Source: an uncultured Bacteroides sp.
GTDB taxonomy: Bacteria > Bacteroidota > Bacteroidia > Bacteroidales > Bacteroidaceae
Direction of reading: 5' to 3'
Assembly (NCBI GenBank): GCA_900557355.1
Contig: USSR01000085.1
Coordinates: forward strand, 1-15,152
Length of the DNA stretch: 15,152 nucleotides
In this document: piece by piece, positions 8,119 through 15,152 of the stretch
How positions within the stretch are numbered: position 1 is the stretch's first letter
Layout of the letters: the number at the start of each line of letters is the position of its first letter
The notes under the pieces: model-generated
Told to the model about the DNA's origin: nothing
What the model saw: only the letters and a program-made list of their open reading frames with translations
Databases searched by the model: none
Position numbers and translations under genes: made by a program

Positions 8119-9360
8119 TTATTTGACAGACAAGGACTCGATTATATCCTCCATCATTTTTTCATATTTTTCATATCTTGCTTCTGTAATTGTAACGACC
8201 TGTTTAATTGGATATTCATTGAGTCTCTTAACTATTTCATCAACAGTAACATTACATACATTATTTTCTATTTGAGTCCAATTATTTTCTAACCCATATT
8301 GTTTTAAAATATCGAATACTTTGCTACTAGCATTGTTTTCCTTTTTTCCCCAGAAATCTGTACTTCCCCAATTATCCAAACTATAACAAGGAACACCATT
8401 GGCCAAACTAGATACGATAGGGTGCATATTACTTCCGATATATCCTGCCGAATATTTAATCAACGCATACCAATCAAGTGGAGATAGTGGTATAGAAATC
8501 GAATGTTTAAAAGGATGACTAAATGCCATTGCTCCATCTATCGGAAAAGCAACGCACTCTTTACCATCCATTCTCATAGCATCATTTAAACTTTTAAGAA
8601 AAGGCATCGACAAGGTCTGAGCGCGCATTCCTATCAATACATATTTATCGGGAAGAATAAAACGCTTACGAATATCCTCTTCGGAAGGTATTTTTTCCCC
8701 CACATTTTGATTGAGAGCAAAAACTGGGTCCGGAGTAATGTCAATCGAAAGTTCCGAATCTGCAGCAAGCATCATGTTTTTAGTCCAAGCATCCCGCACC
8801 GAAATATATTTCAACCTATTCAAACTTTGGCTCATACGCTTAAGCATATATTTACTAAATTTCTGATATTTGCTATTCTGTGATGACACAGACATCATGA
8901 CCGTAGGTACATTATCAGAAAAACCATATCCCCAAAAAGGATTGGGGTAACGACGTTCTGAAGGCAATGGTTCTATCCAGTACGGACGACGCTTACCCAA
9001 TTTTAATGTTGAAAATAATGGCCAATGCTGCACCACAGCATCAGAACCTATTACCACAGCGTCAATACTATTTTTTTTTATAGCGTTTTTCACTTGATTA
9101 GCATTAAGCAAATGTAATACCTGTTTTTTCAGATTATTATCTATAAACTTCAGATGTTCCGTCAACTGAAGGTGACTACGTTTCGTTTTAATAAGACTTT
9201 TGTAACGTGAAATTAGCCTCAACCATCTAGTCTGAGGAGATATATATTCCAGAAATATTACTTCATGCCCATGTTTACAAAAATAACTATAGGTAGATAG
9301 TGCCTGCAAATTAGCTCCAAAATTTGCTACACGATAAAATGTCAACACACCAATTCTCAT
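8119..9360 (-). CDS. Polysaccharide pyruvyl transferase family protein (first copy)
   Basis: A 413-residue member of the pyruvyl transferase family, expected to act in the cytoplasm on a nucleotide sugar or lipid-linked glycan with phosphoenolpyruvate. It shows NFGANLQALSTYSYF at 13-27, IGSDAVVQHW at 104-113, SVRDAWT at 187-193, TPDPVFAL at 209-216 and IGSNMHPIVSSLANGVP at 308-324, with the conserved HP. The GSD element is followed by AVVQHW rather than the more usual short GSDxxW, so it belongs to a different subgroup from the protein at 3155-4354. Its start is only 2 bases after the stop of the MenD-like gene, which implies tight co-translation with that enzyme. A ketal modification of the repeat unit is the default prediction. 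Confidence 0.86.
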   Translation of the reverse strand: MRIGVLTFYRVANFGANLQALSTYSYFCKHGHEVIFLEYISPQTRWLRLISRYKSLIKTKRSHLQLTEHLKFIDNNLKKQVLHLLNANQVKNAIKKNSIDAVVIGSDAVVQHWPLFSTLKLGKRRPYWIEPLPSERRYPNPFWGYGFSDNVPTVMMSVSSQNSKYQKFSKYMLKRMSQSLNRLKYISVRDAWTKNMMLAADSELSIDITPDPVFALNQNVGEKIPSEEDIRKRFILPDKYVLIGMRAQTLSMPFLKSLNDAMRMDGKECVAFPIDGAMAFSHPFKHSISIPLSPLDWYALIKYSAGYIGSNMHPIVSSLANGVPCYSLDNWGSTDFWGKKENNASSKVFDILKQYGLENNWTQIENNVCNVTVDEIVKRLNEYPIKQVVTITEARYEKYEKMMEDIIESLSVK

Positions 9361-9362
9361 TA

Positions 9363-11135
9363 TTATCTACTTCTAATGACTTTTTTTACTTTCTCAAATC
9401 CTTCTTTCCCAGCTGTACTGATAATCAACTTCTTTGCAAAACTTTCCACAATCTTATCCGCAGATTTTTCCAAATTCCTTACTATGCGTAAAGCTTCATT
9501 TTCGTCATCCTGTTCTGTAAACACTTCAAAAATCATAGGCTTATCTGTAATTTCAGGAATAAGAAAACGCTCCATATTTTTATTAAAATCATCCTTATTA
9601 GAGGCAGTCATATATTCATATCCAAGATTCTCAGAATAATGCCGCACTAACGATATTGATTTCTGTCCAAAATGCCCCCCTCCTGCCATATATTGATCTA
9701 CCATTGTATCGCTAAAGCGTGATACCGGATGAGTGTAATTCCGAAATTCCATACCTTTTCCATTATTTACAAGCAATATTCTGACATTGTTTCCAACATG
9801 TCTGTTACCTAGTACATTCATATCATAGAAAAATGCCAAGTCACCTACAATACCAAAATACAATCTATTTTTATCGCATAGTGAAGCACCAATTAGCGCA
9901 GAAATATTACCATCAATTCCAAATCCACCTACATTACTATATCCTCTGACCGTATGGGGTGTTTCAAAGAAATTCCATGCGCGTAATGAATTCAAGATAG
10001 CATAATGCATTACACTATCTTTCGGTATATGTGGTGCTAATGAATACGCCAACCAAATATTCGAAAATGGCATATCTGCCGGTATCTGTGAATAGAGATG
10101 ATTGTAGTCCTGCTTACATTCCTTATAAAAGGATAATTCTTTTTCTTTTGTCTGTTTTTCAATATAATGACTAAAGAACTCTACTTCATGCATATAAAAC
10201 ATCTTTGACAGGTTATGCGAAGGATCACGAATAATACCATCTTCGCTTACACGCCAAACGGTCTTTGCTTTGGGCATAAGTAGAACTGATTCATAAGCAC
10301 CACAAATGTCACCAATATAAATGAGTAAATCCATGTTACAAACGACGCTCTTAAACTTATCTTGACATCCTAACAAGGAAGACATTATTCTGTACTTTCC
10401 TCGATAATTACTCGTTTGATCACAATACACCACTCCATTGTTGTTCTCACAGAAAGCATCTATTGCTGTGGTAAGTTCTTCCGTAAAAGCTATATGTGAT
10501 CCTATAAAAATTGCAATACGTCCCTTGGGTAACGCAGGAAAAGTATCACGTATCGTAATATATTGTATAGCATGTACACCTTTTATTGTCCGTACAGAAA
10601 AGTCAAAACTACTATTCGTTTCCAAATTGATATGTACAGGACCACCTCCGTCTTTCTTTAAAGCAATTAACGCTCTGTTCACTTTCAATTGGCAGTCCCA
10701 TTCATCATTGCTATCTTTCACAAGAGGAGCAAAAACACTAAGTTTTACAATATCATTTGGAACTATTGTACGGTCAATAACTTGAGCTACATGGTTACCT
10801 ATGCATGACAATGGTCGTGTTGAAGTCAAGGCCAGAATCGGAAGCCTACGATAAAAAGCTTCTGTTAAACCAGAAAAATAGTTGCGGGATGCAGTAGCAC
10901 CAGTACAAGTCAGTACAACAGGTTCACCTGACTCTGCAGAAAGTCCACAGGCCATATACGCTGCCGAACGTTCATCAACACATGAATACATTTCAAAATA
11001 GGAATCATTCTGGGCGCTGTACACAAAAGGTATATTGCTAGAACCTGGGCTTGCTACAATTTTTTTTATATTATAAGCTTTTAGCAAAGCAATAACAATC
11101 TGTACATTACGCTCTATGGAGTAATACTCTTTCAT
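9363..11135 (-). CDS. MenD-like thiamine diphosphate-dependent enzyme
   Basis: A 590-residue ThDP enzyme with the full three-domain plan. The N-terminal Pyr domain has IVASPGSSNIP at 26-36, DERSAAYMACGL at 54-65 with the cofactor-activating E55, and TSTRPLS at 104-110. The C-terminal PP domain has GIDGNISALIGAS at 406-418, and GDLAFFYDMN at 431-440 with N458 as the metal/ThDP site. The order and motifs match MenD (SEPHCHC synthase of menaquinone synthesis) better than acetolactate synthases. Three arginines that I recall as binding substrate carboxylates in E. coli MenD (R33, R395, R413) appear here as S33, W387 and V402, while R107 and Q118 are kept. No other menaquinone gene is nearby. It is therefore probably a capsule-sugar enzyme that transfers a decarboxylated 2-oxoacid fragment, working with the flanking SDR. 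Donor and acceptor are unknown. Confidence 0.87.
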   Translation of the reverse strand: MKEYYSIERNVQIVIALLKAYNIKKIVASPGSSNIPFVYSAQNDSYFEMYSCVDERSAAYMACGLSAESGEPVVLTCTGATASRNYFSGLTEAFYRRLPILALTSTRPLSCIGNHVAQVIDRTIVPNDIVKLSVFAPLVKDSNDEWDCQLKVNRALIALKKDGGGPVHINLETNSSFDFSVRTIKGVHAIQYITIRDTFPALPKGRIAIFIGSHIAFTEELTTAIDAFCENNNGVVYCDQTSNYRGKYRIMSSLLGCQDKFKSVVCNMDLLIYIGDICGAYESVLLMPKAKTVWRVSEDGIIRDPSHNLSKMFYMHEVEFFSHYIEKQTKEKELSFYKECKQDYNHLYSQIPADMPFSNIWLAYSLAPHIPKDSVMHYAILNSLRAWNFFETPHTVRGYSNVGGFGIDGNISALIGASLCDKNRLYFGIVGDLAFFYDMNVLGNRHVGNNVRILLVNNGKGMEFRNYTHPVSRFSDTMVDQYMAGGGHFGQKSISLVRHYSENLGYEYMTASNKDDFNKNMERFLIPEITDKPMIFEVFTEQDDENEALRIVRNLEKSADKIVESFAKKLIISTAGKEGFEKVKKVIRSR

Positions 11136-11159
11136 ATTTTCTGATATTTAGATTGATTT

Positions 11160-12242
11160 TTATTTATTTCTTGGCATCACTGTTCTTCGGAGCAAATACT
11201 TTATATAATCTTTCATTGTAGAGATTTCATTAATCGGTGCCCATTCTCCAGTCATTCTATCATATACAGCCTGCATGCCCCATTCGATATTTCTAAATTG
11301 AGGATTACTAAGAAAAGATTCGAGACAAGATATAAGCCCTTTTTTTGTCAGCACAAACTGCGATGTATCTATATATTGTTTTATTTTACTATTGTCAAAA
11401 CGTCTGTTATAATATCTATCCACCACAACCTGCCATTTTGCACCCGCCCATTCTAAACGTGGACTTTTATCAAGTAACAGCAATTTAGGGCGCACCCCAA
11501 TTCTCTTTTCTACAGTATCAAGATAAAGTTCCAATATTTCCTTCCATGTATGACTTTCATCTGATGTTATATGGAATGCCTCCCCTAATGCTGTTTCTTT
11601 ACCGATTATTGATGCTATTCCCAATGCTACATCATACCCATATGTAAGCGTAGTACTTTTTTCTGCGATATCCTTTGAAAAAACGATTGTTCGTCCATTC
11701 AAAGCACGATAAAGCCATAATTCTTTTTCTAACACACCTAATTGCAAACGAATTTCACTATATGTAATATACGGACGAATAACTGTCCAATTATTTTTTC
11801 CAGATCTGTGAAGAATATCTTCTTGCCGCGCCTTACTAAGAGCATATTCATCTGTTTTGAGATATTCTTCTTCTTTATATACATCTAAAAGACGCGGAGA
11901 ATTTTCCGTTATAGGAGTTTGCGAATCGGCATAAACTCTGGAACTCGACAAAAAAATATATTGTCCTACGGAAGATAACAGCAAATCCACTCTATCTGCA
12001 AACTCTGATGTATTATAAATCATAAAATCAATAAGTACATCAAAATGATACTTTTGCAAAATATCACTTAAGAAAGCGTTTTCATGTGCATTACCCTGTA
12101 TATAAGTAATTCCCATACCTTTACGTTCTCTACGTGTAGTCACATACACATCCTCCCCTTGATTATTCAATATCTTCGAAAGATGTACTCCCATCGCCCC
12201 AGTTCCGCCCAATAATAAAATTTTTAATCTTTGATTATTCAT
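11160..12242 (-). CDS. NAD(P)-dependent SDR epimerase/dehydratase/reductase
   Basis: Extended SDR of 360 residues. The nucleotide-binding motif is GGTGAMG at 12-18, the Ser region is SSSRVYA at 99-105, and the YxxxK pair is Y133/K137 in YALSK. VIRPYITYS at 154-162 marks the substrate domain. It is longer than simple GalE-type enzymes, with a C-terminal extension after about residue 300 that has no motif I recognise. A reductase or epimerase on a nucleotide sugar is most likely. It lies 24 bases upstream of the MenD-like gene and is transcribed just before it. In yersiniose synthesis a ThDP enzyme (YerE) and an SDR reductase (YerF) act in sequence, so a similar pairing is possible here, but this is inference. 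Confidence 0.86.
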   Translation of the reverse strand: MNNQRLKILLLGGTGAMGVHLSKILNNQGEDVYVTTRRERKGMGITYIQGNAHENAFLSDILQKYHFDVLIDFMIYNTSEFADRVDLLLSSVGQYIFLSSSRVYADSQTPITENSPRLLDVYKEEEYLKTDEYALSKARQEDILHRSGKNNWTVIRPYITYSEIRLQLGVLEKELWLYRALNGRTIVFSKDIAEKSTTLTYGYDVALGIASIIGKETALGEAFHITSDESHTWKEILELYLDTVEKRIGVRPKLLLLDKSPRLEWAGAKWQVVVDRYYNRRFDNSKIKQYIDTSQFVLTKKGLISCLESFLSNPQFRNIEWGMQAVYDRMTGEWAPINEISTMKDYIKYLLRRTVMPRNK

Positions 12243-12307
12243 GAAATGCCATTTTTCACATTTAAAATCATATATTCCGTTTTAAGATTTTTGCTAAAAT
12301 TACATTC

Positions 12308-13843
12308 TTATGAAAACCTCTGTACGATTTTCTTTAACTTGGACGTAATAGTAACTTTCTCGCTCTGTGTGAGACCTATTGTATAAACAACGGTAGATGT
12401 TACAAGCAAACTGCACAAACAAACAACAGATAATCTAATCCAACCACTGTCTAAAACAAAAAGTAATGGTAATGGGATTATAAATGTTAATAACATAACA
12501 CCAGCTACACGTCCCAATACATCTCTAAAGAAATAACTCAATGGCATATATAATAGTACTTTCATAAAATACAAACGAACCAGCAATGCTATACAATAAA
12601 TAATTATGTATACAATATAAGTAGATTCAGGACCACAACCAAATTCAAAACATAACCATGAAAAAGGAAAAACCATAACTCCGACAATTGCTATGACTAT
12701 CTGATAGCCTTTTATCTTACCAGTCGCCATAATAGCAGTCCAAAATGAATTTCCTAATAAAGAATCTACAAATGAAGAAAACACTATCAGCCTTACAAAC
12801 ACAATCGTATATTCTGGAACAGTTTTAAGCCAAATTTTCAGTATTGTCGGTGTTTCAAGCACAATAGGCACCGCAATAAACAGAAATAGAAATGCACTAA
12901 ACTTTGCTCCACGACAAACCAATTGGTACATATAATCTAATTCTCCCGCAGAATAAGATTTCGTTATCTGAGGATTAATTGCTGTAGTAAAACTATTGGC
13001 GAAAGATTTTACTGCCGAATCAACTTGTACGGCAATACCACGAGCTGCGTTTGCTGCCACACCGAAATAAATATTCATCAGCATATTTACGCCTTGCGTG
13101 TTCAGCATAAAAGCTGATGAACCTAGAAAGTTCCAACCAGCAAATTTACCCATTTCGGAAAACAAGTCTTTATCAAGAAGTAAATAATAGGTACATTCTT
13201 CAAACTTACGCCTGCAATAAATACCATATATTATACGAATAATAAATGCAACAACCAAATATAATACCGCATATGTTTTCAACTTGTCTAATGGCGACAA
13301 GTACAGCATATATGCAATAATTAACTGCAGAACTGCATTAACAATACTAATCACAGCATAAGCCCCCATTTCTTCGTGAGCTATAATCTCAGCATTGAAT
13401 GGAACACTTATCAAGTTTAAAACAAAAGCGCCAATAGCACATTGTAACACCCAATGAGCAGCATTCAATCTGTCATCAGGAATACTCATGTGATAATTCA
13501 AAAACCACAGACCTATAATTTCTGCCGCAATAACAATTACCACAGACATTATCAACTGAATATTAACGCCTGTACAAAATACAGCATTTAACCTTTGAGA
13601 ATCTTTCTTACCTAACTCAAAAGTTATAAAACGCGTAATTGCATTAGAAAAGCTACCACTTAGTACAGTAAACATTGCTATAAATCCACCAACAACATTG
13701 TAAATACCAAAATCACTAATTCCAAGTGCATTTAACACCACACGACTCGTAAACAACGCCACTGCCATTGTAAACATCATACGGATATATAGCAATAATG
13801 TATTCTTAGCTATTCGCTTATTATTACTAGAATGTTCTGTCAT
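12308..13843 (-). CDS. wzx: Wzx-type polysaccharide flippase
   Basis: Inner-membrane protein of 511 residues and a member of the MATE/MVF-like polysaccharide transport superfamily. It turns the undecaprenyl-linked repeat unit from the cytoplasmic to the periplasmic face. Hydrophobic segments run along the whole length, and the N-terminal block SRVVLNALGISDFGIYNVVG at 33-52 is characteristic of Bacteroidales flippases of this type, followed by the SGSFSNAITRFI segment at 62-73. A short basic cytoplasmic N-terminus (SSNNKRIAKN) precedes the first span. It begins 12 bases after the last stop of the rfbB remnant, so it is the first intact gene after rfbA. Confidence 0.9.
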   Translation of the reverse strand: MTEHSSNNKRIAKNTLLLYIRMMFTMAVALFTSRVVLNALGISDFGIYNVVGGFIAMFTVLSGSFSNAITRFITFELGKKDSQRLNAVFCTGVNIQLIMSVVIVIAAEIIGLWFLNYHMSIPDDRLNAAHWVLQCAIGAFVLNLISVPFNAEIIAHEEMGAYAVISIVNAVLQLIIAYMLYLSPLDKLKTYAVLYLVVAFIIRIIYGIYCRRKFEECTYYLLLDKDLFSEMGKFAGWNFLGSSAFMLNTQGVNMLMNIYFGVAANAARGIAVQVDSAVKSFANSFTTAINPQITKSYSAGELDYMYQLVCRGAKFSAFLFLFIAVPIVLETPTILKIWLKTVPEYTIVFVRLIVFSSFVDSLLGNSFWTAIMATGKIKGYQIVIAIVGVMVFPFSWLCFEFGCGPESTYIVYIIIYCIALLVRLYFMKVLLYMPLSYFFRDVLGRVAGVMLLTFIIPLPLLFVLDSGWIRLSVVCLCSLLVTSTVVYTIGLTQSEKVTITSKLKKIVQRFS

Positions 13844-13855
13844 TATTATTTGGTA

Positions 13856-13978
13856 CTAATCTAATGTATGGTATAAGTTTTGGCTATCTCCCCCATTATG
13901 AAATATCACATCAATAGCACGCGCATGATCGATGACGTACAACCAATCACATACATTTTCTCTTTTGCCATATACAGG
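13856..13978 (-). pseudogene. rfbB: Fragment of dTDP-glucose 4,6-dehydratase gene (rfbB)
   Basis: The minus-strand frame from 13978 encodes PVYGKRENVCDWLYV followed by IDHARAIDVIFHNG. This matches the conserved RfbB/RmlB block PVYGKGENVRDWLYVEDHxRAID, which comes from the C-terminal third of that roughly 350-residue enzyme. A run of five G (complement of 13890-13894) causes a frameshift. Removing one G restores EIAKTYTI, which matches the usual (K/R)IxETYNIG, and then a TAG follows at 13863-13861. A stop (TAA, 13981-13979) sits immediately before the block, so both ends are missing. The catalytic TDE and YxxxK parts are absent and no function is possible. It lies between rfbA and wzx, where an rfbB gene would be expected in a dTDP-sugar cassette. 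Confidence 0.85.
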
Positions 13979-14046
13979 TTAATCATTAAAACTGAAGTTT
14001 GCATCTATATAATTATTTTAATTATGCTTATCAGAACAATTATAGG

Positions 14047-14940
14047 TTATAAACAACTCATTTTTAATTCATTAATGACTTTAAGCAAGTATTGCCCATA
14101 CTGATTCTTCAGCATAGGCTTGGCCAGCTCACGCATCTTATCAGCAGTAATCCATCCATGACGTAAGGCAATACCTTCTAAACAAGCGACTTTCAAGCCT
14201 TGACGTTTCTCTATAACTTCAATAAAAGTACTGGCTTCGGATAAAGAATCATGGGTTCCTGTATCCAACCAAGCGAATCCACGGCCAAGTAGCTGCACTT
14301 TAAGTTCCTGATCATTCAGGAATTGCTGATTCACTGTCGTAATCTCTAATTCACCACGCGAAGATGGTGTGATATTTTTAGCTACTTCCACCACTTTATT
14401 AGGATAGAAATAAAGACCGACTACTGCATAATTAGATTTTGGCTGAATAGGTTTTTCTTCTATACTCAGAACATTCCCCATTTTATCAAATTCAGCAACA
14501 CCATAACGTTCAGGATCGGCAACCCAGTATCCAAAAACAGTAGCTTTATTCCCTTCTTCTGCAGTATACACAGCTTCTTGCAGCATACGGGTGAAACCCT
14601 GACCATAGAAAATATTATCACCTAGTACCAGACAAACAGAATCGTTACCGATAAATTCTTCTCCGATAATAAATGCTTGAGCCAATCCATCCGGAGAAGG
14701 TTGCTCTGCATATTCAAAACGTACACCATAATCAGAGCCATCTCCTAAAAGACGTTTAAAGCCCGGAAGATCATAAGGAGTAGAAATTATCAGAATCTCA
14801 CGTATACCAGCCAACATCAATACCGAAATAGGATAATAAATCATTGGCTTATCAAAGATAGGGAGCAGTTGTTTGCTCACTCCTTTTGTGATCGGATACA
14901 AACGAGTACCTGAACCACCGGCTAAAACAATTCCTTTCAT
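14047..14940 (-). CDS. rfbA: Glucose-1-phosphate thymidylyltransferase RfbA/RmlA
   Basis: Cytoplasmic nucleotidyltransferase making dTDP-glucose and pyrophosphate from dTTP and glucose-1-phosphate, the first step of dTDP-rhamnose and related 6-deoxysugar pathways. The protein is 297 residues from the ATG at 14940. It has LAGGSGTRL at 6-14, [11 protein letters not shown] at 22-32, [10 protein letters not shown] at 81-90, VLGDNIFYG at 105-113, EEKP at 161-164 and WLDTGTH at 224-230, with the metal-binding Asp226. A reading start 21 bases further up at 14961 would use TTG and adds seven residues before MKGIVLAGG. The ATG fits the family length and is preferred. The next genes of the usual pathway (rfbB, rfbC, rfbD) are not intact in the window, so dTDP-glucose must be used by enzymes encoded elsewhere. 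Confidence 0.96.
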   Translation of the reverse strand: MKGIVLAGGSGTRLYPITKGVSKQLLPIFDKPMIYYPISVLMLAGIREILIISTPYDLPGFKRLLGDGSDYGVRFEYAEQPSPDGLAQAFIIGEEFIGNDSVCLVLGDNIFYGQGFTRMLQEAVYTAEEGNKATVFGYWVADPERYGVAEFDKMGNVLSIEEKPIQPKSNYAVVGLYFYPNKVVEVAKNITPSSRGELEITTVNQQFLNDQELKVQLLGRGFAWLDTGTHDSLSEASTFIEVIEKRQGLKVACLEGIALRHGWITADKMRELAKPMLKNQYGQYLLKVINELKMSCL

Positions 14941-14955
14941 TGATTTGTTATTAGT

Positions 14956-14997
14956 ACTCAAGATTTGAGTGGCAGGGTATATATCCTTCCACTCAAA
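14956..14997 (-). promoter_or_regulatory. Two overlapping alternative hairpins in the rfbA leader
   Basis: Two inverted repeats share one arm. The larger pairs TTTGAGTGG (14964-14972) with CCACTCAAA (14989-14997), a perfect 9-bp stem that can extend by AGG/CCT after one mismatch. The smaller pairs ACTCAA (14956-14961) with TTGAGT (14965-14970), a perfect 6-bp stem with a 3-base loop. Both need 14965-14970, so only one can form at a time. In the transcript the structures lie about 15-60 bases before the rfbA ATG. A T-run precedes the large stem instead of following it, so this is not a standard rho-independent terminator. A switch affecting rfbA translation or elongation is possible but unproved. 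Confidence 0.5.
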
Positions 14998-15152
14998 AAA
15001 ATGAATATTTTATTAAATAAATAGATTACCTTCCGAGATTAAAAAAACAGTTCTAAAGGTCAAACATGAAGTGTCCGACAACAAGGTGTTGAGCAGATGA
15101 TCGTAATGTTATGATTAGTTGATTTTTTCGCAATACCACTTGGGAATATGTA
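14998..15152. other. Non-coding AT-rich stretch upstream of rfbA
   Basis: No convincing gene is visible here. On the minus strand the three frames entering from the right edge stop within 12 to about 40 codons, and none gives a peptide I recognise, so a gene tail cannot be identified. No clear Bacteroides-type promoter (TTG and TAnnTTTG at proper spacing) was found. An A/T-rich segment (about 14998-15030) lies directly next to the hairpins. Confidence 0.4.

Noticed and set aside
12243..12307. Internal promoter in the 65-base gap between wzx and the SDR gene
   Set aside because: Only a loose TAnnTTTA-like string is present with no TTG at proper spacing; there is not enough to call a promoter.
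13880..14104. Plus-strand open frame of 74 codons across the rfbA 3' end
   Set aside because: It overlaps the rfbB remnant and the end of rfbA on the opposite strand and shows no recognisable domain; it is a shadow frame.
14941..14961. Seven-residue N-terminal extension of rfbA from a TTG at 14961
   Set aside because: It precedes the conserved MKGIVLAGG start, uses a rare start codon, and lies inside the small hairpin; the ATG at 14940 gives the normal family length.
14956..14997. Rho-independent terminator or invertible-promoter repeat at the rfbA leader
   Set aside because: The T-run is on the wrong side of the stem for a minus-strand terminator, and the repeats are too short and too close together to be the sites of an invertible capsule promoter.
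15060..15152. Minus-strand frames entering from the right edge, including one ending in IPKWYCEKIN at 15115
   Set aside because: They are too short (12 to about 40 codons) to recognise, and none can be tied to UpxZ or another known upstream gene.

Overview
The window is AT-rich and reads as the middle of a surface (capsular) polysaccharide operon of a Bacteroides-type anaerobe from the order Bacteroidales. All twelve intact or edge-cut genes lie on the minus strand, so the operon runs from right to left. The assignment rests on the gene set (RfbA, Wzx, Wzy, three glycosyltransferases, sugar-tailoring enzymes), on the close spacing without recognisable strong Shine-Dalgarno sites, and on family likeness. 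No species can be named from the sequence.

Layout in transcription order. 15152-14941 is a non-coding leader with two overlapping hairpins. 14940-14047 is rfbA (dTDP-glucose synthesis). 13978-13856 is a decayed scrap of rfbB. 13843-12308 is the Wzx flippase. 12242-11160 is an extended SDR dehydrogenase/epimerase. 11135-9363 is a MenD-like thiamine-diphosphate enzyme. 9360-8119 is a first pyruvyl transferase-family protein. 8089-6545 is the Wzy polymerase. 6520-5513 is a GT4 and 5422-4364 a GT2 glycosyltransferase. 4354-3155 is a second pyruvyl transferase-family protein, overlapping a FrhB-like Fe-S flavoprotein gene (3168-1957). 1920-997 is a GalE-like epimerase, and 992-1 an EpsF-like GT4 that runs off the left edge.

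How they work together (inference from families). Nucleotide sugars are made or altered by RfbA, the two SDRs and possibly the MenD-like enzyme. The three glycosyltransferases build a lipid-linked repeat unit on the inner face of the inner membrane. The pyruvyl transferases and the FrhB-like protein probably decorate it, Wzx flips it and Wzy polymerises it. An initiating sugar-phosphate transferase and the UpxY/UpxZ regulators typical of Bacteroides capsule loci are not in the window.

The points most worth following up are: (1) the rfbB remnant, which breaks the dTDP-sugar pathway inside the locus; (2) the MenD-like enzyme, which keeps cofactor residues but seems to have lost three substrate-binding arginines, next to an SDR, an arrangement resembling branched-sugar synthesis; (3) the translationally overlapping pyruvyl transferase and FrhB pair; and (4) mutually exclusive hairpins in the rfbA leader. 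No tRNA, rRNA, CRISPR array, insertion sequence or attachment site was seen. Apart from the 212-base leader no gene-free stretch exceeds about 205 bases.
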